DNA from: Hydnum rufescens UP504
Lineage: Eukaryota; Basidiomycota; Agaricomycetes; Cantharellales; Hydnaceae
DNA length: 64,000 bases
Reading direction: 5' to 3'
Assembly: GCA_014904985.1 (NCBI GenBank)
Contig: MU128997.1
Span: 124,001 to 188,000, forward strand
The notes under the pieces are model-generated. The model was not told the DNA's origin. It did not search any database and worked only from the letters and a program-made list of their open reading frames with translations. The translations under genes were made by a program, and so were the position numbers. Each line of letters begins with the position of its first letter. Position 1 is the stretch's first letter. Of the stretch, positions 48,517 through 58,556 are shown piece after piece.

Positions 48517-49868
48517 CGACTAGACGACCAGATAAATGCCTTGGCAAAAAGCATTCGTCCTTGCCCGACACTCAAAAGGGTAAGGAATTGTGCATTATAG
48601 AGTCCTTTTGCGACTAAGATGCTGCAGATGTCATTTGATCACCGACGAGGTTAATACACATATCGCTGATGGCCTGGCTCAGACCAAGGTGCCTTGAATC
48701 TGTTTTAACATTCGGCTTTGGCTCAGTGCTCCCTGGCAGATTGGAATACTCCATCTCTTTATCCAACACACTTCTGCTGCTCTTACTATAAATGAGAACT
48801 TTGATCCAGGCGAGTAGCACCGGAACTTGAGCTTCTTGTGATATCCATCTGAAAGTTGCATGACCGCATGCTAGACGTCCGCAAGGGTTTGTATATTTTC
48901 TCTATTCTTGTACGTTTGTCAATCATCATACCAATACAATTGTCCTCCACTCCAGACATGGATATGGCCATGGACAGAGTGGTACCAGAGAGTTTAAACT
49001 GGAAACACGTCGACGAAGGTCCCGAGTGAGCCATCTATGTTCCATACAGATGCTGATTTCTACTTTGCTGACGATTGTCCGCAGTGATTCGTAAGTTGGT
49101 TTGAATACTGCCCACGCTCGCCTGTCCAAGCTTGTTAGCGCTCATTCTAGGGCTTCACATACGAAGACGTCTCTGTTCGGGTTTCCCTGACGATTCCAAT
49201 AACCGACCATAAGCTTAACCTTGGGACTTGGCAAGGCATATATCTCGCTGAAGTTCGCCTATCCCTTCGTATTGTCCCGTGGTAATCCCCTTACCTCTGA
49301 TGTACAGTTTCGTCATATGGCACACACTCGTCGCATCCTTGCTACTATCATGTTCGTTTATTTAACTTTCCTCGACGACTCGTTTCATGACGTTAAACTT
49401 CTAGACCGTGATATCGATATTTTAACAAAGGACCAAGGAAGACTGGAGCACACATACTTGTTACGCACCGCCTTTGTTCCTACAGCACATCGTCGCCAGG
49501 TCCAGTAATGATCCACTGTACATAATCACATTGCCTCAAATGGTACCCTCGCAACCAGAATATTGGGGTCACGCGAAAGAGCCGGAATGTTGCTGGCCGT
49601 CTGGGGAGTGATCCCGCAAATCCAGAGCCGAAAGTCACCTGTAAGCACCCATGAGTGCCCGCTTTCCTGATAAGCGGACTGCTGCAGCAAACTATATAAG
49701 ATTGGATTACGCTCTCCGAGTCATTCGAGGTGCAGGATTGTCTGTGTACAAAAGAATCTACATGTTTACTATCCATTTCAGACTGTTTGTGAGAGGGGAG
49801 AAAGGCGACGTCAAGGTAGACAACATGAATCGCGGAAAATGATGGACAAGCTCGGCCAACAATTCTAG
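48517..49868. other. Intergenic, 1.35 kb
   Basis: Between an upstream (minus-strand) promoter and the RhoGAP-like gene's 3' end. Short open frames occur on both strands, but none shows family resemblance or a consistent exon pattern. I see nothing in it that I can support. Confidence 0.4.
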
Positions 49869-51549
49869 TCACTTGGTCCCCTTCTGTCCCAGATTCCCCA
49901 TGTGGTATTCCGATGGAAACAAGGAATGCAGTGGAGAATAAGATGATGATAACATAGAAGGGGACACGGATGTGACCGAAACAGTTCGACCAGGAAGGTA
50001 AGGGGGCGGTTGATAGATGAACGAGATGTCATCATCTTCATCACTATCGTCATGGTCGTCCCCATCCCCGAGCCCATCCACGAACTTTCGTAGATCATCC
50101 TCGACCTCGTCTTCGAGAAGCCCGTCAGCGATCTGATCCCAGTAGAGCAACAGCCAAAGCAGAAGCTCCTTGGAGATCTTCGCCACATATTCCTGGGATC
50201 CATGTTCCAGGGAATCCTCCAACGTGATCTTGTCTTCCGCAAACACCCCTTCACCTCTCAAATAACTCAAACCATCGCGAGGGCAACAAATTGCAGGCCC
50301 AAAGGTGTTAGCGACTTGAACCAGGGAGATATCGAACCTGGGCATATGCGAGAAGAATGCGAGCAGATGGACCAGGAGGGCGAATTGTGAGTTTGGAAGG
50401 AGTCGTAACGTGAGTTTGGCTATTTGGATGCGATATCGTTCGGCGTAAATCGAACATTGCTTTTTGTTCACTTGCGCCGCGTGAACAGACGGGAGAGCGC
50501 ACATATTGACAAGGATATGAAAGATACTTGAATCCAAAGTAGGATCCGGAAGACTCTGAAGGAAATAAAATAGTAGGTGGGTGAGCTCCCTTGCACTTGC
50601 GGTCTTCACAGGCGTTGGTTCGTCGTCGCCAAATTTGGGTGCCAAGCTGAAGAAATCAACCAAACTCTTCACAGAATCGGGGAGAGTTGGGGGAAGCGGT
50701 GTGAACGTATTTTGATGCCATTCACCAGTAGATACTAACAATGAACAAGTAAGATAACTCCCACGGAATGAATGATGATTCGTGATAAGCTTACTTCTAT
50801 GATATAATTGTTCAAGTACAACGCAAACCACAGGTAGGAATACGATGCGGCTGTGTATCGACCCAAAAGAAACATTAGGGACGCATAATATTGCACAACA
50901 CGCAGGTGAACACCAAAGACGGATCGCTCTAGAAAGCAGAACAGGCTGAGTGCACTGAAAGACCAAACAATGCAGCAGGCAACTAACTGTCTTTCTTAAC
51001 GACCTTCTTGCGGTCACGATCCGCATGTCGTGCAGCTTCTTCTTCTTCAGCATGAAGATGATGAATTTTTTCCTCATCTATCATCTTTTTCACCATTGAT
51101 GCACCCGGCTTCTTAACTTCGGGATCTTCGTCTAATATTTGAGCGAGGCGGTCCATTAAGGCGATTTGATCAGCAGACAGCAGAGTCGGTGGGGGTATTT
51201 TTGGTAGTGCCGAGAGATCGACATCTCGTCCTTCTGAACCTTTCCTTGACTTGGGAAGGATGCCCACTCGAGGTCCGGGATCACTAGACCTAAATAGGGA
51301 TCGAGTGTTCGTGATGCGAGGTGTCTTCGGGGTGTCGCCAGATCTTTGCGCTTGTGGTCCCCGATATCCTGAAGCCGCGGCAAACGACGTCCGTGACTCT
51401 CGTACTCGAGGGTTAGGCGCAGAGGCTCGACGAGGAGCTGTGTCGTCGAGAGGACCGGGGCTTGAGTGTGTGATGTCCTTGTCCCGTGAAGGTATATTAA
51501 GTGCTGGAAGTCTGGAGGTTCGCAATTTCTGGGGGGTTGATGTTGCCAT
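49869..51549 (-). CDS. RhoGAP-like protein, arginine finger apparently lost
   Basis: Starts MATSTPQKLRTSRLPALNIP at 51549; Ser/Arg-rich N-terminus, then LSADQIALMDRLAQILDEDP and a charged helix (EEEEAARHADRDRKKVVKKD). RhoGAP region: RSVFGVHLRVVQYYA, LPVVCVVLEQLYHR, LPDSVKSLVDFFSLAPKFG, ARELTHLLFYFLQSLPDPTL, IQIAKLTLRLLPNSQFALLV and LLAFFSHMPRFDISLVQVAN, then TFGPAICCPRDG. The first helix to 'L-P-x-P-x-L' and the 'N-x-F/L-x-x-L-L' blocks are typical. Where relatives have 'LFR' or 'IFR' (catalytic Arg) this protein reads NTFTPLPP, with Thr in place of Arg. The tail is acidic (DDHDDSDEDDD), then a Ser/Pro-rich C-terminus. It may bind a Rho-type GTPase without stimulating it. One frame break near 50845. 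Confidence 0.7.
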
Positions 51550-51869
51550 GAGCAAAAGGTCAGAACCAGTCCCAGGTATTTGTTCAAAATATAAAGGATC
51601 CAGAATTCAAATGAGACTGGGAACAAGACCACAGTCAGTGTCTTGAACTACTCTCCTTCAGCCTAAACTGAAGTCTCAAGTATCTTGTGTCATATGCTAT
51701 GCTCGTCGTCGGTTCAGTTTCAAAATGAGGACGTCGCGATTGAAAACTAGACCACGCAAGAACGCAACTTCCAATCAGGACCACGGTATACTTCTTATTT
51801 CCAGACTGTCTAAAACATCCGGGAGGCACCATGGTTATTCGAGGTTGGATGGATGCAAATTTGAGCTTC
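51550..51869. other. Intergenic, 320 bp
   Basis: COX4 3' flank and RhoGAP-like promoter, both on the minus strand. Nothing recognised. Confidence 0.5.
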
Positions 51870-52472
51870 TCAGTGATGAGCATGTGGGTCATCAACGCCT
51901 TGATAATCCATCTTATATACTGGAAGTCCGATAGAACGTGAGCACCCTCACATGAACATGACGGAAGAAGAATGGATACAGACCTGATCCACATTCAGAG
52001 CACCTTGTGAACTCCTTGTCTTTGCTGAGGTTGAACCAGAGGGTATCGTGCGAATCTACCGGGAACCCAGTGCACCCGATTTGACGAAGGGGAGCCTGGG
52101 GAAATAGGATCAGACCGTGCGAGGGACTATGTATGGGGGCCGACTTGGAAATGCCTGGCCGTAGATGGGTCAAACCAAACATACATAGGACTTGACAATT
52201 ATCGGGTCTTTCTTCGTCCCGAGTTTAACCACCTCTAGAGGCTGCATATCAAAGACGTCGACGCCCTCCATGTGTCCGAGCAGCTGAAGGCGTTCAAGAC
52301 CCGTGGCCTGATTGTGATCGGTTGGGACGCTCCCGGCCGGGGCGCCGTCGCCCAGCAAGGCTGGAGGTGCGTGGGCATCCGAAAGTCGCTTTGGAGTGGT
52401 GGCGACTGCACGAAACCGAATGGAATTGCTCAAGCGCATCGTGCCGCGTGACGACACGAGTGATCTCAGCAT
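51870..52472 (-). CDS. COX4: Cytochrome c oxidase subunit 4 (mammalian Vb)
   Basis: Nuclear-encoded, zinc-binding subunit of mitochondrial complex IV. Starts MLRSLVSSRGTMRLSNSIRF (Arg/Ser-rich, no acidic residues: a mitochondrial targeting sequence), then SVPTDHNQATGLERLQLLGH, MEGVDVFDMQPLEVVKLGTK, KDPIIVKSY, intron, APLRQIGCTGFPVDSHDTLW, FNLSKDKEFTRCSECGS, intron, VYKMDYQGVDDPHAHH (stop 51870-51872). Zinc site: GCTGFP..RCSECG. All three exons splice in phase with GT-AG borders, and there is no frame break. Length, about 150 residues, is normal. Confidence 0.95.
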
Positions 52473-52921
52473 ATTGGATTTTCAGTTGTTAGAGATTTGG
52501 GCTTGACTAGCGGAAACTGCCGGTGAGGCGGCGTCAATTGAAGGAGTACACTATGCTATGGACAAGCAGGGAGGTCCCAGGGGCGAAGCATCTATTCTGC
52601 CGCTTTAAATCACTATGGGGATCTGAGTTTCCATCGTTGGATCCACAGCCCAGATCTCCAAAGTCTGATCCAAAAGGTTCTATACTGTCAGTCCTAGTTC
52701 CGTTGCGTCTTGCTTTGGATTCCATGGTACAAATTCAAAGAAAACGTTGCTGTTTGTGATAGTGGCGACAACGATGCCTTTTGGTTGAGGATTGCACTTG
52801 GGATTACGGGCAGGCCACGCGGAGCCACAAGAAACGCACCATAAAGCACTAGTAATAGTGTCTCCAATACGGGATATATCTCATAAACAAGAGGCGGTCA
52901 AACTACAACATACAGTATCTT
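52473..52921. other. Intergenic, 449 bp
   Basis: Upstream of COX4 and downstream of the membrane protein, both on the minus strand. A minus-strand frame (PKGIVVATITNSNVFFEF, VPWNPKQDATELGLTV) near 52690-52790 looks mildly protein-like but I could not attach it to a start or to known exons. Confidence 0.35.
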
Positions 52922-54872
52922 TTATTCTGACTTCTTGATGTAGGCCGCGAGGACGAAAAGACCGACTCGGTCCTCCCAGTAATCATGTCGACTGTTATGT
53001 AATATGCAGGCATCGCATAAGTTATCTTCAATCACTGGCGAGAATGAGCTTCGTCGCAATAATGACTCAAATGTATCTTTTGCAACGTCAACCGCGACAA
53101 GTGACCTCCGGGTTCTCATCGATCACAGACGAAGGTACGTGAAATTAGTGCAAGGAGAACTAAAATACTCATCGAATCTATCATGAGATGCATGCGCGTG
53201 GCACCGAGACAATGAAAGACAAGGCGTTGAGGAAGAATAAGATGATTGCAATGATGATGCAATGGGTTGTGATTGTGACAATACAGAACGTAGGCGGGAG
53301 AAGACTTCAACATGAAGGACCCCGACGGCATAACCCACAGTCGCATGATGGCGATCACGGCCACAAATGTATATGCCGCCACCCCGACGGCTAGAACATG
53401 GCGATAGGCGCGCGATAGTGATTCAAGTTCAGTTCGAGTAGTCGGGTGACTTTTTCGTGCGCCTTCCGCGCTTTCTCTTCCTTGAGTGCTCGAGCCGCTC
53501 TCATTTCTCGATCGAGCCACGAGGCGGATAGCTTGTCATCTAATCCGAGAGCGAACATGTTAGAGGCGAAGTTTCCCCCTAGGACGGAGGTAGCTCACGG
53601 TCCAGAAGAGACGAATCTAGGGGCGGGGGGATGGACGGGCCGTAGACCCGTCTTCTGGCTCCAGGCGAAGGATTTCTCATACTCCCTAGAGACCCTTCAG
53701 TCAATTTACCTTTCATGTAACGGAGGAACCTGACCGAACGGCCCGCGTCTCCAGTCTTAGCCCCACGGACAACAGATCTGGGGTTAAAGGCTGGAGCAAA
53801 TGAGGACGGAGGTATAGAGGATTTGGAGTATCTAGGCGTGTTCATCGGTATACTTGGGAGGTATACCTCTGCTGGCACGTCCTCGGGAGGCACGATGAAT
53901 ATTGCGGGCTGGGTTGTGGTTACCACAGTAGGATCACGGGTAGACCGAAGTGATTTCGCTTTAATTCTCGATGATGAGGAGGGAAGGGCTATCTGGAGTC
54001 GATGAGGGGAGGGTGAAGTAGTTGGAAGATAGTAGAACGTTCCAGTATGATTGTGGATCTCCGTCAATGGGATTGTGCATGGTGGTGGAAACGTTGATTC
54101 CAAGGGCCTGGAAGGAGGCGTAGGGGGGAAAGAGGGGGCAGTGGCCGTGGCAATGGTTGAGGTGGAACCAGTGGACTGTTCGGAAGACGAATGAGAAGGG
54201 AAGGCGATGAGGATATCCATAAACTACACGCACTTCACCCGCAGAGGAAGCACCACTATAGAACGACGACGCATCATTATCATCCAAGACACTATGCCTC
54301 GGGGAAGCATGACCCGGATTAAAGATGCGATTGCGCAGACGAGAAACTATAGACAGTGTTGACGCAGCAATGGAGGGAGCACGCGAGGACAACGAGTCGT
54401 TGTCGAGCGCCTGGCTAGATAAAGGGTTGAAGAGCGTATACTCCCTCATTGAAGACTCCCCAATCTGGATTTCCTCAGGCTGTGGACTTTTTGAATGTGG
54501 AGGAACGGTCAGAAGAATGTGGCTGTACGCACGTCTACCACATGTATCGAATCATGACTCGAATACAGCTCCGTGACTTTAGTATTGTGAACTGTGCCGT
54601 CCTGGCCATCTCGGCCTGAGCGCAAAGACCAGCGAGGCATAGACACAAGCGGCGGGGAATGAGAGTCAAAAAAGCCGCCAACAGACTTCGGAACGGTACA
54701 GTCAGCAAATTGAGTGTTTAGTAAGGGAGCCAAATGTGTGAGATCCTGACCAATGAGAGACTTAGGTAATATACCTGGGCACCACTCTGGTCGTTGGCCA
54801 CGGCCGCCGTGTGGCTGCAGACGCAGGAGACAAGGGGAGAACCGACACCGTTACGGGAAGCAATGCAGACAT
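52922..54872 (-). CDS. Unknown Ser/Pro-rich protein with membrane span
   Basis: Several minus-strand exons line up. The proposed start at 54872 is MSALLPVTVSVLPLSPASAA. Next come LIGQDLTHLAPLLNTQFADC (about 54750-54710); ESGAS-type disordered exons including SRAPSIAASTLSIVSRLRNR; a long Pro/Thr/Ser-rich exon (54220-53579) with PAIFIVPPEDVPAEVYLPSI; a charged helix (WLDREMRAARALKEEKARKA); and one clear hydrophobic span, HVLAVGVAAYTFVAVIAIMR, near 53370-53420. After a further intron the protein ends HDYWEDRVGLFVLAAYIKKS (stop 52922-52924). No family recognised. Exon order is inferred from continuity, and a frame change near 53440 between the charged helix and the membrane span is unresolved. 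Confidence 0.4.
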
Positions 54873-55386
54873 AGCCCCGCCGCCAGAGCCCCGGTCAGTC
54901 AAAGGATTGTGGACTGGTTTGTGCCGAGGGTGTTCACGTCAAAAAACTACCAAACAATGTCCTCGCTCAAACGGATTGAGTCGTGAAGCTGGGAAGAGGT
55001 TCGAGATTCAATCCGCTCGCTTATCTAAACTGCAAGTGGAGGAGCAATTACGTAATATACCTGTAAGGGGAGTGGTCGTGGGACGGGCGAGCGCAAGGAT
55101 CGCAAGCGTCCAAAGGTTGATTGTTGGAAGGAAAGATGGAAGATGGCTTACTAGTGCCTCGGGGGGTGCACAAGCCTGCTAAACACACTACCAGGCGACT
55201 GGATAGTTTGTAGCGCCTCTGCAGAGTCTGCAGATATACACCCCAAACTAGCACCAGCCGTAGTGGGTGGGGGACGGAGGAAGGGATGATAGTGGTGGGC
55301 GCTTTCCGCCGGTGCATTTTTTCCTAGCCCGGTTACCCAGCCGAGGTTGCCAAGCCCAGTCGTTTTTGCTCTCTTATCGCCTTCAA
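54873..55386. promoter_or_regulatory. Divergent intergenic region, 514 bp
   Basis: Separates the unknown membrane-span gene (minus) from the multi-pass membrane protein gene (plus). No clear elements seen. Confidence 0.4.
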
Positions 55387-57355
55387 ATGCACGTCCCCCT
55401 CACTACTGTAGCCGCAACGGTCATGGGCCGCAGCCTGGTCAGCAGCGATCCGTAAGTGGGACTTGCTGCTCTAGCCATGTTGTTATTTATAGCCAACTGA
55501 AAACTCAACACCTGCGGATGGCTCATGTTCCCCACAGAGATCCTTACTTACAGTACCAGCCTCACTTCGCCCTTTCTCTCCCAGTACAGATCTTGTTGAA
55601 CGGCGTGATCACCACTCTCGTCGCTGTCCTCCTCATCCATCTTCTCTTCACCTCACAGTACCATTGGCCGCTCGCACGTCTAAATTATGCACTCCAGCTT
55701 TCCGGAGTTATCACTCTCCTGGCCTCTCTTTGTGCTACTATCGTCGTTGTTCTTTACTCCGTACAACGGAATAGTCAGGGCTGGCCCTATATGCTTGATT
55801 ACATAGCCGTCCCTATTCCACCCAAGTCTTGGTCCACCGCAGAGCGAGCACTCTGGTACTCGATGGAAGCTTTGACATCTGGTCTCGCTCACGTGGGTTC
55901 TACTTTCGTTGCTACCCTTTGGGTGTCCTAACTCCCAAAGGCAGATGACCAACATTCAATTTCTCACTCTCCTCTATCCATCGAAGATTGAAGCTCGTTT
56001 GATCTTCCTCTTACTCGGTGCGTACCTTAACCTCCGCACCCAGAAATATAGCGTTTATTTGGTATCGCAGGCCCTCTAGTTATTGCCTCTTCAGCCATGA
56101 CCTTCACCTCACTCTCCGATCACAAGCGCGCGTCTGATCTTGGGGATGCCATCCGTGGTGTGTGCAATACTACACTTTCACTTCTCTTTTCAATATCGCT
56201 TTTCGTATGGGGCTTTGCCGTGAATCGGCACCGCGCATGGCGCACAGATGGCGGAACAGCCGTATTTGGTGCTGGGGCATGCATTCTAACTATCATATCC
56301 ACTGTTGTCAATTTCATCCTTATTTTTGAAGATGGTATAATTTGGATGCCATACCTCCTCTGGGCCGTCGTCCTTTGGCAGAGTTTCCTTGGCTGGTGGT
56401 GGTGGGTTGGCTCTGGGATGGGTATCGGCGAGGTTGAGGAGATGTTGCACAAGGAACAGAAGAGAAGGGATGCCCGCCGCAGAAAACGCGCTCGTAAGGC
56501 ATCCCCGCCGCTGCTCGCGGCAGCGTCCCAGGAAAGCACCCCGACGACGTCACCTCTAATACCTCCAGGCTAATGAGCACTCTCGTCCCGTCTGCACTGT
56601 CCCGGCGACGCCACCCACCCTCCAACACATCGAGAGGAAGTGGGCCGAATCCTGGCGTTCATGAGGAACTAGAGATGGTTTCGTTCAGTGGGCGACCGAC
56701 CAACTTGTCAGCATCTGACTCGCACTCCCTGCATTCTGCCTCCACAACCACCAACCCTCCAACCTCGACCACCGGCGTTTCATCCTCCGGCACCCCGCAG
56801 ATGGGTCCATTCCTGCGTAATGTGCCATTTGCAGCACGAATCCATGCCTCCGCTGTACGTTCTTTCCGAAGCATTCGCAGGGCTCACGCACGTGCTGCCG
56901 AAGCCCAGGCGCTTGAAGTCAGCGCAGCTGAACTCGCGATGGCGAACAGCGGTGGGGCTACGGAAGGGTGGGGATTGGGAAACTTCGGGCTAAAGGAGAG
57001 AGAGGAGGCTGAACGTCGTATCCAGATGTTCCAAGAGGAAAGGCGGCGGAGGGCACTTCTGACCTCTGGCGACGAAGAGGGTGGCGAGGATGAAGGCGAG
57101 GGTAGTGACGATAGAGGAAGCATTGATCTGGAAGCCAGGAGAGAATTGGAGCTCCAACGGCAAGCAGGTCCATATCTTCCATCCACTGATCCTGCGCCTC
57201 CACGGTCCCGCTTGAAAATGCCCAACACTCCCTCGCCGAGGGGGCGGGCGCCATCACCAGGCACATCTGATCCTCTCCCGCCTGTCGGTTCAGTGTTCTG
57301 GTGGTGGGGACCTCTGCGGCGGTGGCGTCTTCAGGATCGTACCGTTTACTCTTGA
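55387..57355 (+). CDS. Conserved multi-pass membrane protein (about 7 spans)
   Basis: The first exon MHVPLTTVAATVMGRSLVSS splices over an intron (donor after GATCC at about 55453) to DPYLQYQPHFALSLPVQILL. Hydrophobic spans: ILLNGVITTLVAVLLIHLLF; LQLSGVITLLASLCATIVVV; then, after an intron, IQFLTLLYPSKIEARLIFLL, LLGPLVIASSAMTFTSL, LSLLFSISLFVWGFAVN, FGAGACILTIISTVVNFILI, WMPYLLWAVVLWQSFLGWWW. A basic segment (RRDARRRKRARKAS) and a long cytosolic-looking tail follow, ending WWWGPLRRWRLQDRTVYS (stop 57353-57355). I believe this family, including the WGPLRRWRLQD end, is conserved in basidiomycetes, but I know of no assigned function. One frame break at 56570-56574 separates the tail (MSTLVPSALSRRRH) from the membrane part; if it is real, the tail would be lost. 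Confidence 0.65.
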
Positions 57356-58556
57356 TTCGCTAATTCCTCGATCTCCCTCCTTGTTATGTCATTTGCATCT
57401 ACCGCTTTGTGTCTCAGTGCTTGCCTCTCATAGTCTTGTTCCCCCGCATACCTCCTGCTTTTCAGTGTACACTCGCGCACGTTTCTTGTACTAGCTCTGC
57501 TTTACAGTATTGTATTGATATCTATGAATTTGTGCCATGATTTTGGATTCCAATGTTTGTACTCGGCATTGGGCAGTGGGAATTGAGTCGTTGGAGTACT
57601 AGCGTTAGCCCTTCTCGTAAAATGGAGGGGCCTTGTACATCTCCGACGCTTCACGTACGTCTGACCCTGGTTCGGTCCTGTGGTAGGCGGGCACTTAGTT
57701 GATGAGGAAATACCATATCGTTGGAGAGTCTATGCAATACTGAGGATGATGGGTGCGTCCTCTGACTGAGTGGGTGCGTTGTACTATGGTTTTCCTTGCG
57801 TACACCGAGTGCACCTTTGCCTATTATATCTACTGTAGTGTTACGACCTTAGAGGCCCGGTCACAGGTCACAGGGCCTCTAGGGCTAGGCTTATGGGGGG
57901 TCACAGGTCACAGGGGTGCTGGGGCTTACGATGTCACACATTGTTAGCTAGGGCCCGCATCTTCACATTACTATGAAAAACTCGAATTAAATACCACCGT
58001 CGTCGTCGCTGCCACTGTCGCTCTCATTTGCGTCATACTCCGACCCTCCGTGTAACGTAGGGCCATTGGTACCCCTTACAGTGGGGCCACAGTGCCTGGG
58101 GCTTACGTAAAAACACGTGGGGGCTTCCACTGCAGTATAAGCCACAGGTGTGTGCTCAAATATACAGATCGTTCACAGGAAGTCCGAGAGTTGCGACACA
58201 GTCTTGCTTGAGGAACATTACCGTCGTGTAAACCGACATATAGAATACCCAGGGCTAGTGATACCGCGCCTCGGAGTCGTGCAGAAAAGGTCTCATAACA
58301 TTTCTGTGAGTACGTGACTGGGACTCGACTCAACTCGACTTACGTAGTACTGAGATATCGGATGTGCGGGAAATATGTGTAAATAGAAGTCTGCTGAAGC
58401 AGGCCTATCTAATGGTATCCACGCATCCTGAGGAGTCGATACAAGCAGAAACGTGGTGCGTGACTAGGAAGTGACCGGCAGGAGCCGGCCGTTCTTGCGT
58501 TGTCCCCAAATTCGTCCTCTGTGCTGTGGTGTCGGCACTACTGAGCATCTCCTTGA
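57356..58556. other. Intergenic, 1.2 kb with short repeats
   Basis: Contains the repeat-in-hairpin at 57851-57914 (separate entry), a decamer GGGGCTTACG seen twice (57921 and 58097 region), and a CGTCGT run near 57998. Otherwise nothing recognised. The flippase promoter must lie in the last part. Confidence 0.5.
57851..57914. repeat. 16-bp direct repeat, first copy inside an 8-bp inverted repeat
   Basis: GGTCACAGGTCACAGG occurs at 57859-57874 and again at 57899-57914, each itself a tandem of GGTCACA. AGAGGCCC (57851-57858) and GGGCCTCT (57873-57880) flank the first copy as perfect inverted arms. Seen directly; function unknown. Confidence 0.8.
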
